NCBI GenBank assembly: GCA_946499505.1
Contig: CAMMSL010000016.1
Span: 1 to 60,447 of the forward strand
Source: an uncultured Lachnoclostridium sp.
GTDB lineage: Bacteria > Bacillota > Clostridia > Lachnospirales > Lachnospiraceae
DNA: 60,447 bases
Reading direction: 5' to 3'
The translations under genes were made by a program, and so were the position numbers. Numbering within the stretch: position 1 is the stretch's first letter; every line of letters starts with the position of its first letter. The notes under the pieces were generated by a model, which worked only from the letters and a program-made list of their open reading frames with translations, was not told where the DNA came from and ran no database searches. Shown in pieces: positions 53,008-60,447 of the stretch.

Positions 53008-53892
53008 ATGAGCTTTATATCGTATTTAATCAACGGATTAAGTCTTGGAAGTGTCTATGCGATCATCGCTCTCGGCTATACCATGGTTTATGGTATTGCG
53101 AAAATGCTGAATTTCGCGCACGGTGATGTCATCATGATCGGTGCTTATATGGCACTGCTTGCTATGTCGCAGGCAGGTCTTTCTCCGGTCATCGCGGTGT
53201 TGATCGCAATCGTAGTATGTACTGTGCTTGGTGTTGTGATCGAGAGGATCGCATACAAACCACTGAGAAATGCAGCTTCATCGCTGTCAGTTCTTATCAC
53301 TGCCATCGGTGTCAGCTATCTGCTGCAGAATATTGCGCTGCTTGCCTTTGGCTCTAACGCAAAGACTTTCCCGTCAGTTATCAAGTGGAGCGGGATTACG
53401 CTGGCCGGAGGGCAGCTCAGTATCTCAGGCGTGACGATCGTGACGATCGGAGTCTGCATTGTCATTATGATCGTGCTTGTGGCATTTGTGCAGAAGTCAA
53501 AACCTGGTCAGGCGATGCGTGCTGTATCTGAGGATAAAGGCGCCGCACAGCTTATGGGAATCAATGTAAACGGAACAATCGCCCTGACATTTGCTATTGG
53601 TTCTGCCCTGGCAGCAATCGCAGGTGTCCTGTACTGTTCAGCTTATCCGAGCGTGACACCGTATACCGGAGCGATGCCGGGTATCAAGGCGTTTGTGGCG
53701 GCAGTATTCGGCGGTATCGGTTCGATCCCGGGCGCGTTTATCGGCGGACTTCTCCTTGGAATCATCGAGATCTTCGGAAGAGCCTATATTACATCTCAGA
53801 TGGCGGACGCCCTGGTATTTGCAGTGCTCATCATCGTACTTTTAGTGAAACCTACGGGACTTTTAGGCAAGAAGATTCAGGAGAAAGTGTAG
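53008..53892 (+). CDS. livH: Branched-chain amino acid ABC transporter permease LivH
   Basis: A 294-residue inner-membrane permease with about eight hydrophobic segments and LivH signatures: GLSLGSVYAIIALGYTMVYGI, NFAHGDVIMIGAY, ERIAYKPLR and AVFGGIGSIPGAFIGGLLLG. The ATG at 53008 has normal spacing from GGAAGGG; ATG 53002 is too close. Unusually, no LivJ-type binding protein precedes it. Confidence 0.93.
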   Translation: MSFISYLINGLSLGSVYAIIALGYTMVYGIAKMLNFAHGDVIMIGAYMALLAMSQAGLSPVIAVLIAIVVCTVLGVVIERIAYKPLRNAASSLSVLITAIGVSYLLQNIALLAFGSNAKTFPSVIKWSGITLAGGQLSISGVTIVTIGVCIVIMIVLVAFVQKSKPGQAMRAVSEDKGAAQLMGINVNGTIALTFAIGSALAAIAGVLYCSAYPSVTPYTGAMPGIKAFVAAVFGGIGSIPGAFIGGLLLGIIEIFGRAYITSQMADALVFAVLIIVLLVKPTGLLGKKIQEKV

Positions 53893-53901
53893 GTGGATGG
53901 T

Positions 53902-54963
53902 ATGTTGAAGAAAATGAACAAAAATACAAAAAGTAATCTAATCACATATGGCATGGTGATCATTGCTTTTGTTATTATGCAGACGCTGATCGCTACGGGA
54001 AGTGTTTCCAGTCTTCTGGAAGGTATCATGGTGCCAATCTGTATCTATGTGATCATGGCGGTATCTCTGAATCTTGTAGTAGGCATCCTCGGCGAACTGA
54101 GCCTCGGGCATGCGGGATTCATGTGTGTGGGAGCATTTTCAAGTGCATTTTTCTCAAAATGCATGAAAGATGTGATTGAAAACGGAATTCTGCGCTTTTT
54201 GCTTGCAATGCTGATTGGTATCGCCGTGGCGGCAGTTTTCGGTATCATCATCGGTATCCCTGTGCTCCGCTTAAAAGGAGACTACCTGGCCATTGTTACA
54301 CTTGCTTTCGGCGAGATCATCAAGAACCTTGTCAACGTACTGTTTATCGGTAAAGATTCCAACGGATTCCATTTCTCCACAAAAGATGTGATGGATCTGA
54401 ATATGGAACCGGATGGGACCGTTATTGTAAACGGACCTCAGGGAATCACGGGTACACCGCAGGATTCTACATTTGTGATTGGTTTTATCATGATCCTGAT
54501 CACATTGTTTATTGTGCTCAACATGATCAATTCCAGAGACGGACGCGCGATCATGGCAATCCGCGATAACCGGATTGCGGCAGAGTCCGTGGGAATCAAT
54601 ATCACAAAATATAAACTGATGGCGTTTACTGTTTCAGCGGCACTGGCCGGAGGTGCAGGCGTGCTCTATGCGCATAACCTGTCCACCCTGACAGCGAACA
54701 CGAACAATTTCGGATATAACCAGTCTATCATGATCCTTGTATTTGTTGTGCTGGGCGGTATCGGAAATATCAGAGGCTCGATTATTGCGGCAGTGATCCT
54801 GACACTTCTTCCGGAGTTGTTGAGAGGCCTGCAGGATTATCGTATGCTGATCTACGCGATCGTGCTGATTGCAATGATGCTCTTTAACTGGGCGCCGAAA
54901 GCAATCGAGTGGAGAGAAAAACATCTCTCTTTCTTTAGAAAGAAAAAGGAGGCTGTGAAATAA
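53902..54963 (+). CDS. livM: Branched-chain amino acid ABC transporter permease LivM
   Basis: A 353-residue permease: SLNLVVGILGELSLGHAGFMCVGAF, GIPVLRLKGDYLAIVTLAFGEII, AIRDNRIAAESVGIN and VVLGGIGNIRGSIIAA are LivM blocks. The ATG at 53902 follows AGGTGG. Its stop overlaps the livG start by one base. Confidence 0.93.
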   Translation: MLKKMNKNTKSNLITYGMVIIAFVIMQTLIATGSVSSLLEGIMVPICIYVIMAVSLNLVVGILGELSLGHAGFMCVGAFSSAFFSKCMKDVIENGILRFLLAMLIGIAVAAVFGIIIGIPVLRLKGDYLAIVTLAFGEIIKNLVNVLFIGKDSNGFHFSTKDVMDLNMEPDGTVIVNGPQGITGTPQDSTFVIGFIMILITLFIVLNMINSRDGRAIMAIRDNRIAAESVGINITKYKLMAFTVSAALAGGAGVLYAHNLSTLTANTNNFGYNQSIMILVFVVLGGIGNIRGSIIAAVILTLLPELLRGLQDYRMLIYAIVLIAMMLFNWAPKAIEWREKHLSFFRKKKEAVK

Positions 54964-55721
54964 TGGCATTACTGGAAGTAAAAAATCTGGGTATTTCATT
55001 CGGCGGTCTCCGTGCGGTGAATGCATTTGATATTTCAATTGAGAAAGAAGAACTTTACGGGCTGATCGGTCCTAACGGAGCCGGAAAGACAACGGTTTTT
55101 AACCTGCTGACAGGAGTGTACAAACCGGACACGGGAAAAGTGATCCTGGACGGAAAAGATATCACAGGGAAAAAGACTATTGATATCAGCAAGGCCGGTA
55201 TCGCGAGAACATTCCAGAATATCCGACTCTTTAAAGACCTGAGTGTTCTGGATAATGTAAAGGTGGGGCTCCACAATAAACATCATTATTCCACGATCGA
55301 GGGGATCCTGCGTCTCCCGAGATACAGAAAAGTGGAAAAAGAAATGGATGAGCAGGCTATGGAGCTGCTGAAAGTATTTAATCTGGAAGAAGCCGCGCAT
55401 AGAAAAGCGTCGAATCTTCCCTATGGACAGCAGAGACGTCTGGAGATCGCAAGAGCACTGGCGACGGAGCCGAAGCTTCTGCTTCTGGACGAACCGGCCG
55501 CCGGAATGAATCCGAACGAGACCGGGGAGCTGATGGACATGATCCGTTTTGTGCGTGAGAAATTCCACATGACGATCCTTCTGATCGAACATGATATGAA
55601 ACTGGTAAGCGGAATCTGCGAGGAACTGACAGTGCTTAACTTTGGTGAAGTACTCTGTCAGGGCAGCACATCGGATGTACTGAACGATCCGCAGGTCATC
55701 ACAGCATATCTTGGAGAATAG
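54963..55721 (+). CDS. livG: Branched-chain amino acid ABC transporter ATPase LivG
   Basis: A 252-residue ATPase: Walker A GPNGAGKTTVFNL, GIARTFQNIRLF, LPYGQQRRLEIARAL signature, Walker B LLLLDEPAAGMNP and LIEHDMKLV. Length and the AHRKASNLPYG segment are LivG-like. One-base overlap with livM. Confidence 0.95.
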   Translation: MALLEVKNLGISFGGLRAVNAFDISIEKEELYGLIGPNGAGKTTVFNLLTGVYKPDTGKVILDGKDITGKKTIDISKAGIARTFQNIRLFKDLSVLDNVKVGLHNKHHYSTIEGILRLPRYRKVEKEMDEQAMELLKVFNLEEAAHRKASNLPYGQQRRLEIARALATEPKLLLLDEPAAGMNPNETGELMDMIRFVREKFHMTILLIEHDMKLVSGICEELTVLNFGEVLCQGSTSDVLNDPQVITAYLGE

Positions 55722-55734
55722 GAGGAAACTGGTT

Positions 55735-56445
55735 ATGGCAATGCTTGAAGTCAAAGATCTGGAAGTATATTACGGAGTTATCCAGGCAATCAAAGGCATT
55801 TCATTTGAGGTAAATAAAGGAGAGGTCATTGCATTGATCGGCGCCAATGGTGCGGGGAAAACAACAACTCTCCATACGATCACAGGGCTTCTTTCCCCAA
55901 AGAAAGGTCATGTGATCTTTGAGGGAAAAGATATCACGAAAGTGCCTGCACACAAGATCGTTTCCATGGGAATGGCACATGTCCCGGAAGGAAGGCGTGT
56001 GTTTGCCGAGCTGAGTGTGTATGAGAATCTGAAGATGGGGGCTTACACACGAAAAGATAAGAATGAGATTGAAGAGAGCCTGGCGAATGTGTACAAACGT
56101 TTCCCGCGTCTGGAAGAGAGAAAGAACCAGATGGCAGGAACCCTGAGCGGTGGTGAGCAGCAGATGCTTGCCATGGGGCGTGCGCTCATGTCAAAGCCGA
56201 AGATTATCCTGATGGATGAACCGTCCATGGGACTTTCACCGATTCTGGTCAATGAAATCTTTGACATTATCCGCGCTGTAAGTGAAAGTGGGACTACAGT
56301 CCTCCTCGTGGAGCAGAACGCGAAAAAGGCTCTTGCAATTGCAGACAGAGCCTACGTACTTGAGACGGGTAAGATCGTGCTCGAAGGAAATGCAAAAGAT
56401 CTGCTGGAAGACGATTCGATCAAGAAAGCATATCTGGGCGAGTAA
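55735..56445 (+). CDS. livF: Branched-chain amino acid ABC transporter ATPase LivF
   Basis: A 236-residue ATPase: Walker A GANGAGKTTTLHTI, HVPEGRRVFAELSVYENL, TLSGGEQQMLAMGRAL, Walker B ILMDEPSMGLSP and VEQNAKKAL, all typical LivF motifs. The ATG at 55735 follows AGGAGG. A kinase-like gene follows 46 bases later, probably in the same operon. Confidence 0.95.
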   Translation: MAMLEVKDLEVYYGVIQAIKGISFEVNKGEVIALIGANGAGKTTTLHTITGLLSPKKGHVIFEGKDITKVPAHKIVSMGMAHVPEGRRVFAELSVYENLKMGAYTRKDKNEIEESLANVYKRFPRLEERKNQMAGTLSGGEQQMLAMGRALMSKPKIILMDEPSMGLSPILVNEIFDIIRAVSESGTTVLLVEQNAKKALAIADRAYVLETGKIVLEGNAKDLLEDDSIKKAYLGE

Positions 56446-56491
56446 GTTTTGAATACACATGAGTGTTTATGATTAGAGGAGGTGCAGCTTT

Positions 56492-57115
56492 ATGAAAAAT
56501 ATTGTCATTACGATCTCGAGACAGTACGGAAGCGGGGGAAAGACGATTGGTGCAATGCTTGCGAAAGATCTGGGGATTAACTGCTACAGCCGTGAGATCC
56601 TGCGGATGGCATCGGAGGACAGCGGCATCAATGAGCGCCTTTTCGGCATGTCAGATGAGAAAATCCGCCATGCAGGCTGGTTCCGTATCCTGAACCGTCC
56701 TTACGATGGAGAACTCCTTCCGCCGGAAGACAAAGGCTTTACGTCGGACGACAATCTGTTTAACTATCAGGCCAAGATCATCAAAGATCTAGCTACGAAG
56801 GAATCCTGTATCATTATCGGAAGATGTGCTGACTATGTGCTTCAGGACTATCCGAATGTAATGAGCGTATTCATCCATGCAGATAAAAAGTTCTGCCTGG
56901 AAAGAGCCATGGAACGGCACAGCATGACAGAGAAAGAAATGCAGAAGTTCATTGAGAAGACCGATGCATATAGAGGAGATTTCTACCGCTATCACACAGG
57001 ACATGAGTGGGCAGATGCGAGAAACTATGATCTGTGCCTGGACAGTGGAAAACTCGGATTTGAGAAATGTGTGGAAGAGATCAAGGCATATAAGAAGATC
57101 CGCTTTGGAGAGTAG
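56492..57115 (+). CDS. Cytidylate-kinase-like protein 2
   Basis: A 207-residue paralogue of the protein at 52037: IVITISRQYGSGGKTIGAMLAKDLGINCYS, then SCIIIGRCADYVLQDYPN and an RAMERH..EKTDAYRGDFY lid. It has an Asp/Gly-rich insert near 55-85 that the other lacks. Substrate unknown. GAGGAGG precedes the ATG. The two paralogues bracket livHMGF. Confidence 0.82.
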   Translation: MKNIVITISRQYGSGGKTIGAMLAKDLGINCYSREILRMASEDSGINERLFGMSDEKIRHAGWFRILNRPYDGELLPPEDKGFTSDDNLFNYQAKIIKDLATKESCIIIGRCADYVLQDYPNVMSVFIHADKKFCLERAMERHSMTEKEMQKFIEKTDAYRGDFYRYHTGHEWADARNYDLCLDSGKLGFEKCVEEIKAYKKIRFGE

Positions 57116-57164
57116 GATTTGTGTCTGCCGGGAAGACTGCGGTGAATATAACGTACGAAGATCG

Positions 57165-57226
57165 ATCGGATACAGTGGGGTGGCTCCCGTAAGGTTCATC
57201 AAAAGGGCTGTATCCGATTGATTTTC
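57165..57226 (+). terminator. Terminator-like hairpin after the liv operon
   Basis: ATCGGATACAG (57165-57175) pairs with CTGTATCCGAT (57208-57218), followed by TGATTTTC. The loop is long. Confidence 0.6.
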
Positions 57227-57393
57227 TATCTTCATCCAGCCAGAAGTACCTCTCCGGTAATCACGAAATTTATAGAAAAGTGTTCGAAAGTGTGAACTTT
57301 GTCGACAAAGCTCCGGCCTCTTCCTGTTTGTATAAGTATTTGTTGGAAAGATGACGCTGCGGCTGAGAATATGTGTACTGACTGGATGATACA

Positions 57394-57442
57394 GCAGAAA
57401 AAGAAGATACTGCATAAGCTATGCAGTATCTTCTTTTTCTGC
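57394..57442. repeat. 23-bp perfect hairpin
   Basis: Arms 57394-57416 and 57420-57442 are exactly complementary with a 3-base loop (AGC). The T-rich second arm could act as a terminator. The surrounding 57116-57530 region shows no credible gene. Confidence 0.8.
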
Positions 57443-57530
57443 GTCTGTTATTCGATCAGTATATCTTTACTTTTACTACTGCAGCGCATCTGTTCGACAA
57501 ATATGAATTCCCATTTTTGTGTAAATTTAC

Positions 57531-57559
57531 TTGAATTATCTATCATATATTTATAAGAT
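57531..57559 (+). promoter_or_regulatory. Promoter of the L,D-transpeptidase
   Basis: TTGAAT (57531-57536), 17 bases, TAAGAT (57554-57559). Confidence 0.6.
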
Positions 57560-57607
57560 AGAATCATGACACTGTGTTCAGTAAAAACAGGAAATGAGGG
57601 CGGAAGA

Positions 57608-59023
57608 ATGGAAAAGACGGGAAAGTTCAGGAAGATCCTGTACATAGCGGCGGGCTGTCTGGCGGCGCTTGTGCTTGTATACCTGGGGATTGCTTTCTAC
57701 TTCAGGAGTCATTATCTTTTTCATACAGAGATAAACGGGCATGACGTTTCGGGAAAAACGGTGCAGCAGGCGGAACAGATGCTGAAAGATGCTGTCGGAC
57801 AGTTTGAGATGGAACTGATAGAAGTTGATGGCAGCAGAGAGAACATTGCAGGGGCAGATATCGGACTGAAATATGAAAGCGCGGAAAACCTGGAGAAAAA
57901 CCTGAGCGGACAGAAATATATATTATGGCCTGAAGCTTTTTTCAGAAATAATACGGATGAGGTAAAAATAGAGGTATCTTATGATGCGGATATGCTGACA
58001 GAGAAAGTTGACTCGCTGCATGCTGTTACGGGCGAGCAGACTCCGCCTGTCTCAGCTTATCCCAAGTTTGACGGGGAGCAGTATGTGATCGAGCCGGAGC
58101 AGTACGGCACGGCTGTCCAGAGAGATGTCCTGGAAGAGAAGATTGCGTCAGCGATCGAAAATCTTCAGGACTCCCTTGATCTTGAAGCGGAGAAATGTTA
58201 TGCGGAACCGCCATATACAGCTGCTTCTGCGGAAGTGCAGGCGGCATGTGACCAGATGAACCAGTACTGTAAGGCTAAGATCATTTATCCGATGACAGAA
58301 GAAGTGGTAGTGGATGCTTCTGTTATCTCAGGATGGCTTTCTGTGGATGATAAGATGCAGGTTACGATCAGCGAGGATGCAGTCAGGCAGTGGCTGGAAG
58401 AGTTCGGTGATAAATATGACACAACGGGAACAACCAGGACCTTTACGACGCCCGCCGGAAGAGAGACGACGGTAAATGGTGGAACATACGGATGGTCGAT
58501 CAACGAGATCGCAGAGTATGATGTGATCGTGGATGCGATCAAAAACGGGAAGATGCTGGAAAGAGAGCCGGAATATTATATCGGAGGAACAGCGGCGTCA
58601 CATGCCATGCCTGACTGGGGAAACACTTATGTAGATGTTGATTTGAGTGCGCAGCATATGTGGTATGTGGTGGACGGCAGTATCGCATTGGAGACAGATG
58701 TGGTGACCGGTCAGCCGATTCCCGAGAGGATTACGCCAGAGGGCACCTATTCAATACTGGAAAAGGGGAGAAATCAGGTACTGACCGGTGCTACAGATCC
58801 GGCCACGGGGGAACCTTCATATCGAACACCGGTGAGCTATTGGATGCGAGTGACATGGAGCGGGATTGGTCTTCATGATGCCACATGGCAGTCTGCATTC
58901 GGCGGTACCTTGAATCAGACGCCGGGAATCGGTTCCCACGGCTGTATCAATATGCCTCTGGATCAGGCAGCGGCGCTGTATGATATGCTGGAAGTGGGAA
59001 CTCCGGTTGTGATCCATTACTAA
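57608..59023 (+). CDS. Membrane-anchored L,D-transpeptidase (YkuD domain)
   Basis: A 471-residue wall enzyme making 3-3 cross-links in peptidoglycan. Membrane anchor about 9-31 (ILYIAAGCLAALVLVYLGIAFYF). Residues ~45-300 contain peptidoglycan-binding-type repeats (NGHDVSGKTVQQAEQML). The YkuD domain is ~340-471: HMWYVVDGSIALETDVVTGQP, then the active-site HGC in GIGSHGCINMP. The usual Arg after HGCx is Asn here, as in other clostridial enzymes. The ATG at 57608 follows GGCGGAAG. Confidence 0.93.
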   Translation: MEKTGKFRKILYIAAGCLAALVLVYLGIAFYFRSHYLFHTEINGHDVSGKTVQQAEQMLKDAVGQFEMELIEVDGSRENIAGADIGLKYESAENLEKNLSGQKYILWPEAFFRNNTDEVKIEVSYDADMLTEKVDSLHAVTGEQTPPVSAYPKFDGEQYVIEPEQYGTAVQRDVLEEKIASAIENLQDSLDLEAEKCYAEPPYTAASAEVQAACDQMNQYCKAKIIYPMTEEVVVDASVISGWLSVDDKMQVTISEDAVRQWLEEFGDKYDTTGTTRTFTTPAGRETTVNGGTYGWSINEIAEYDVIVDAIKNGKMLEREPEYYIGGTAASHAMPDWGNTYVDVDLSAQHMWYVVDGSIALETDVVTGQPIPERITPEGTYSILEKGRNQVLTGATDPATGEPSYRTPVSYWMRVTWSGIGLHDATWQSAFGGTLNQTPGIGSHGCINMPLDQAAALYDMLEVGTPVVIHY

Positions 59024-59049
59024 GACAAGACAGTGATTTATCAAAAGAG

Positions 59050-59080
59050 AAAAGGCGGAGTGAATTTCACTCCGCCTTTT
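59050..59080. terminator. Bidirectional terminator
   Basis: A perfect palindrome with 15-base arms around a single central base, AAAAGGCGGAG... and its mirror, serves the convergent transpeptidase and GNAT genes. It includes the last codons of the GNAT gene. Confidence 0.85.
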
Positions 59081-59552
59081 GGTATGCCATACGTTCACTG
59101 CCGTCTTCTGTATAGATGATCCCGCAGTATGTAAAACCGTTTTTATCGAGAAGGTGCTGCATGATCCGGTTATCCCTGTGAGTATCGATCTTCAAGTTGC
59201 GGCACTGTTCAAATGCCCAGTTCAGGCAGAATGAAGCGGCGCCTTTTACGGTCCCGTTTGAAGTAATGCGGTGTACGACGCCGTATGGGCGTTCATTGAG
59301 CCATTCGCCGCTGTAGATCCGCCGATAGGTATCGTCAGGACCCTTTTTATAATAAAATGTAGCAATGATCTGCCCATGCTCTTCACATACATAGGAACAT
59401 CCGGACTCAATATCTGCTGCAATCAGGGCCTTTTTAGGATAAGTCTGTCCCCATTGGGAGGGATTGCCGTGACCGGCCATGAAAAGACGGGCATTTTCAT
59501 ACATTTTTATAAGTAATTCCAGCTCATCTGGATGGGATTTTCGGATTTTCAT
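59067..59552 (-). CDS. GNAT-family acetyltransferase
   Basis: A 161-residue GNAT protein: DELELLIKMYENARLFMAGHGNPSQWGQTYP at the start, then YVCEEHGQIIATFYY, HRITSNGTVKGAASFCLNWAFEQ (acetyl-CoA region) and LDTHRDN-like IDTHRDNRIMQHLLDKNGFTYCGIIY. This matches small-molecule or protein acetyltransferases common in Firmicutes; the substrate is unknown. Confidence 0.88.
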   Translation of the reverse strand: MKIRKSHPDELELLIKMYENARLFMAGHGNPSQWGQTYPKKALIAADIESGCSYVCEEHGQIIATFYYKKGPDDTYRRIYSGEWLNERPYGVVHRITSNGTVKGAASFCLNWAFEQCRNLKIDTHRDNRIMQHLLDKNGFTYCGIIYTEDGSERMAYQKAE

Positions 59553-59650
59553 ATTAATTTTACTGCCTTTCCGATTGATATAAATTTACGTCTATGCAGA
59601 AAGTACGGCAGATGTATCTGGGGGACTGCCGGTATCTGCTCTTTCGAAGT

Positions 59651-59679
59651 ATTATAACAGAATGTGAAAATAGTATCAA
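59651..59679 (-). promoter_or_regulatory. Promoter of the GNAT gene
   Basis: On the minus strand TTGATA (59679-59674), 17 bases, TATAAT (59656-59651) with extended TG. The ~90-base leader shows no clear structure. Confidence 0.7.
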
Positions 59680-59792
59680 TCCACTAATAAGGGTACTTGA
59701 AAAAAATATATATACAAGATGTTGGGAGCCGTTCCGTTTTTGTATAAAATTAAATACACAGGCAAAAACGATAACTATTATCATAATAAAGC

Positions 59793-59821
59793 TTGCATTT
59801 TTACATCTGTGATGATATACT
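59793..59821 (+). promoter_or_regulatory. Promoter of pflB
   Basis: TTGCAT (59793-59798), 17 bases, TATACT (59816-59821) with extended TG. With the divergent promoter it accounts for the 318-base intergenic space. Confidence 0.7.
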
Positions 59822-59870
59822 AGCGCATGTCAATAAGAGATTTAAAGGTTTCAGAGGAGGTTTTCAGAAA

Positions 59871-60447
59871 ATGGCAAAAGCAAATTTTGACCAGTGGGAA
59901 GGTTTTGGCGGACATCTCTGGAAAGAGGAAGTCAATGTGCGCGATTTTATTCAGCACAACTATACTCAGTATGACGGAGATGAGTCTTTCCTTGCAGGTC
60001 CCACAGAGGCGACAAATAAACTTTGGGGAGAGCTTTCCAAACTTCAGAAAGAGGAGCGTGCAAAAGGCGGCGTTCTTGATATGGAGACTGAAGTAGTTTC
60101 AGGCCTGACAGCTTATGGCCCGGGATATATCAATGAAGATATGAAAGATCTGGAGCAGGTTGTAGGACTTCAGACAGATAAACCGCTTAAGAGAGCATTC
60201 ATGCCGTATGGCGGAATCAAGATGGCAGAGCAGGCGTGCACAACTTACGGATATACTCCGAGTGAAAAACTGCATGAAATCTTTACAAAATATCATAAAA
60301 CACACAATCAGGCTGTATTTGATATCTATACACCTGAGATGAAAAAAGCGCGTCACAATAAGATCATCACAGGACTTCCGGATACATACGGGAGAGGACG
60401 TATCGTAGGCGACTACCGCCGTGTGGCTCTCTACGGTATCGATTACC
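59871..60447 (+). CDS. pflB: Pyruvate formate-lyase, N-terminal part (cut by window end)
   Basis: The frame is open to the last base and gives 192 residues beginning MAKANFDQWEGFGGHLW. VNVRDFIQHNYTQYDGDESFLAGPTEATNKLW, DMETEVVSGLTAYGPGYI, LQTDKPLKRAFMPYGGIKMAEQACT and KIITGLPDTYGRGRIVGDYRRVALYG are classic PFL sequences. The glycyl-radical and Cys-Cys active site lie beyond the window. The enzyme cleaves pyruvate with CoA to acetyl-CoA and formate. GAGGAGG lies 10 bases before the ATG. Confidence 0.96.
   Translation, partial: MAKANFDQWEGFGGHLWKEEVNVRDFIQHNYTQYDGDESFLAGPTEATNKLWGELSKLQKEERAKGGVLDMETEVVSGLTAYGPGYINEDMKDLEQVVGLQTDKPLKRAFMPYGGIKMAEQACTTYGYTPSEKLHEIFTKYHKTHNQAVFDIYTPEMKKARHNKIITGLPDTYGRGRIVGDYRRVALYGIDY

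Noticed and set aside
59560-59784. 74-codon minus-strand frame upstream of the GNAT gene
   Set aside because: It overlaps the GNAT promoter and leader and has no ribosome binding site.
1-60447. tRNA or rRNA genes
   Set aside because: I saw no cloverleaf with a TTCGA-type loop and CCA-like end, and no rRNA-like stretches; a tRNAscan run would settle this.

Overview
This window looks like chromosomal DNA from an anaerobic gut Firmicute of the Lachnospiraceae (Dorea/Mediterraneibacter/Blautia-like). The reasons are moderate GC, strong AGGAGG ribosome binding sites, pyruvate phosphate dikinase, a single-chain GlyRS next to era/recO, FucO, a sensory [FeFe]-hydrogenase-like protein with a SpoIIE phosphatase, Bce-type peptide sensing, and a pyruvate formate-lyase gene cut by the right edge. 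I see no rRNA, tRNA, prophage or CRISPR array. The genus is inferred, not proven.

Layout. 0-3.2 kb (minus): topB and a YitT membrane protein. 3.3-8.7 kb: a degenerate enolase paralogue, an M16C peptidase behind a structured leader, and era. 8.8-11.5 kb: a DUF134-NifX-like fusion with a His-rich tail, then a padR/DUF1048 unit in which one DUF1048 gene is decayed. 11.6-16.5 kb: a yqzL-like ORF, recO, glyS, a REP-associated tyrosine transposase (RAYT) with its palindromes, and an M18 aminopeptidase. 16.7-27.3 kb: ppdK, a wall-anchored phosphoesterase, yibE/F, a small XRE regulator, a membrane-anchored HtrA protease, and a TetR regulator with fucO. 27.5-30.9 kb (minus): a YtrA-type GntR regulator with an ABC transporter. 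31.2-35.4 kb: the folate operon folC-folE-HD-folP-folBK. 35.4-37.4 kb (minus): an ECF sigma factor with its probable anti-sigma protein. 37.6-40.6 kb: the hydrogenase-like sensor plus phosphatase. 40.9-45.0 kb: HPr, ppa, a phasin-like protein, a UbiB kinase, dgkA and sseB-like. 45.0-46.3 kb (minus): an FGGY kinase. 46.5-51.9 kb: a GNAT protein and a BceRSAB-type module. 52.0-57.1 kb: livHMGF without a binding protein, flanked by two cytidylate-kinase-like paralogues. 57.6-60.4 kb: an L,D-transpeptidase, a GNAT protein (minus) and partial pflB.

The most unusual signals are non-coding. (1) A 35-nt palindrome with 14-bp arms before era recurs on both sides of the RAYT gene, whose immediate flanks also carry a 27-bp inverted repeat; this looks like a transposase with its REP substrates. 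(2) Two ~160-nt intergenic elements (48.8 and 52.8 kb) share short motifs and a hairpin whose stem differs by compensatory changes; the 48.8-kb copy contains a ~60-nt near-perfect palindrome. (3) A different, longer inverted element at 40.6 kb matches the left edge of the window. (4) The M16C leader can form mutually exclusive hairpins. Among proteins, the enolase paralogue has lost most catalytic and metal-binding residues, HPr keeps His15 but has Lys at position 46, and an HD protein sits where the folate pathway lacks a dephosphorylating enzyme.
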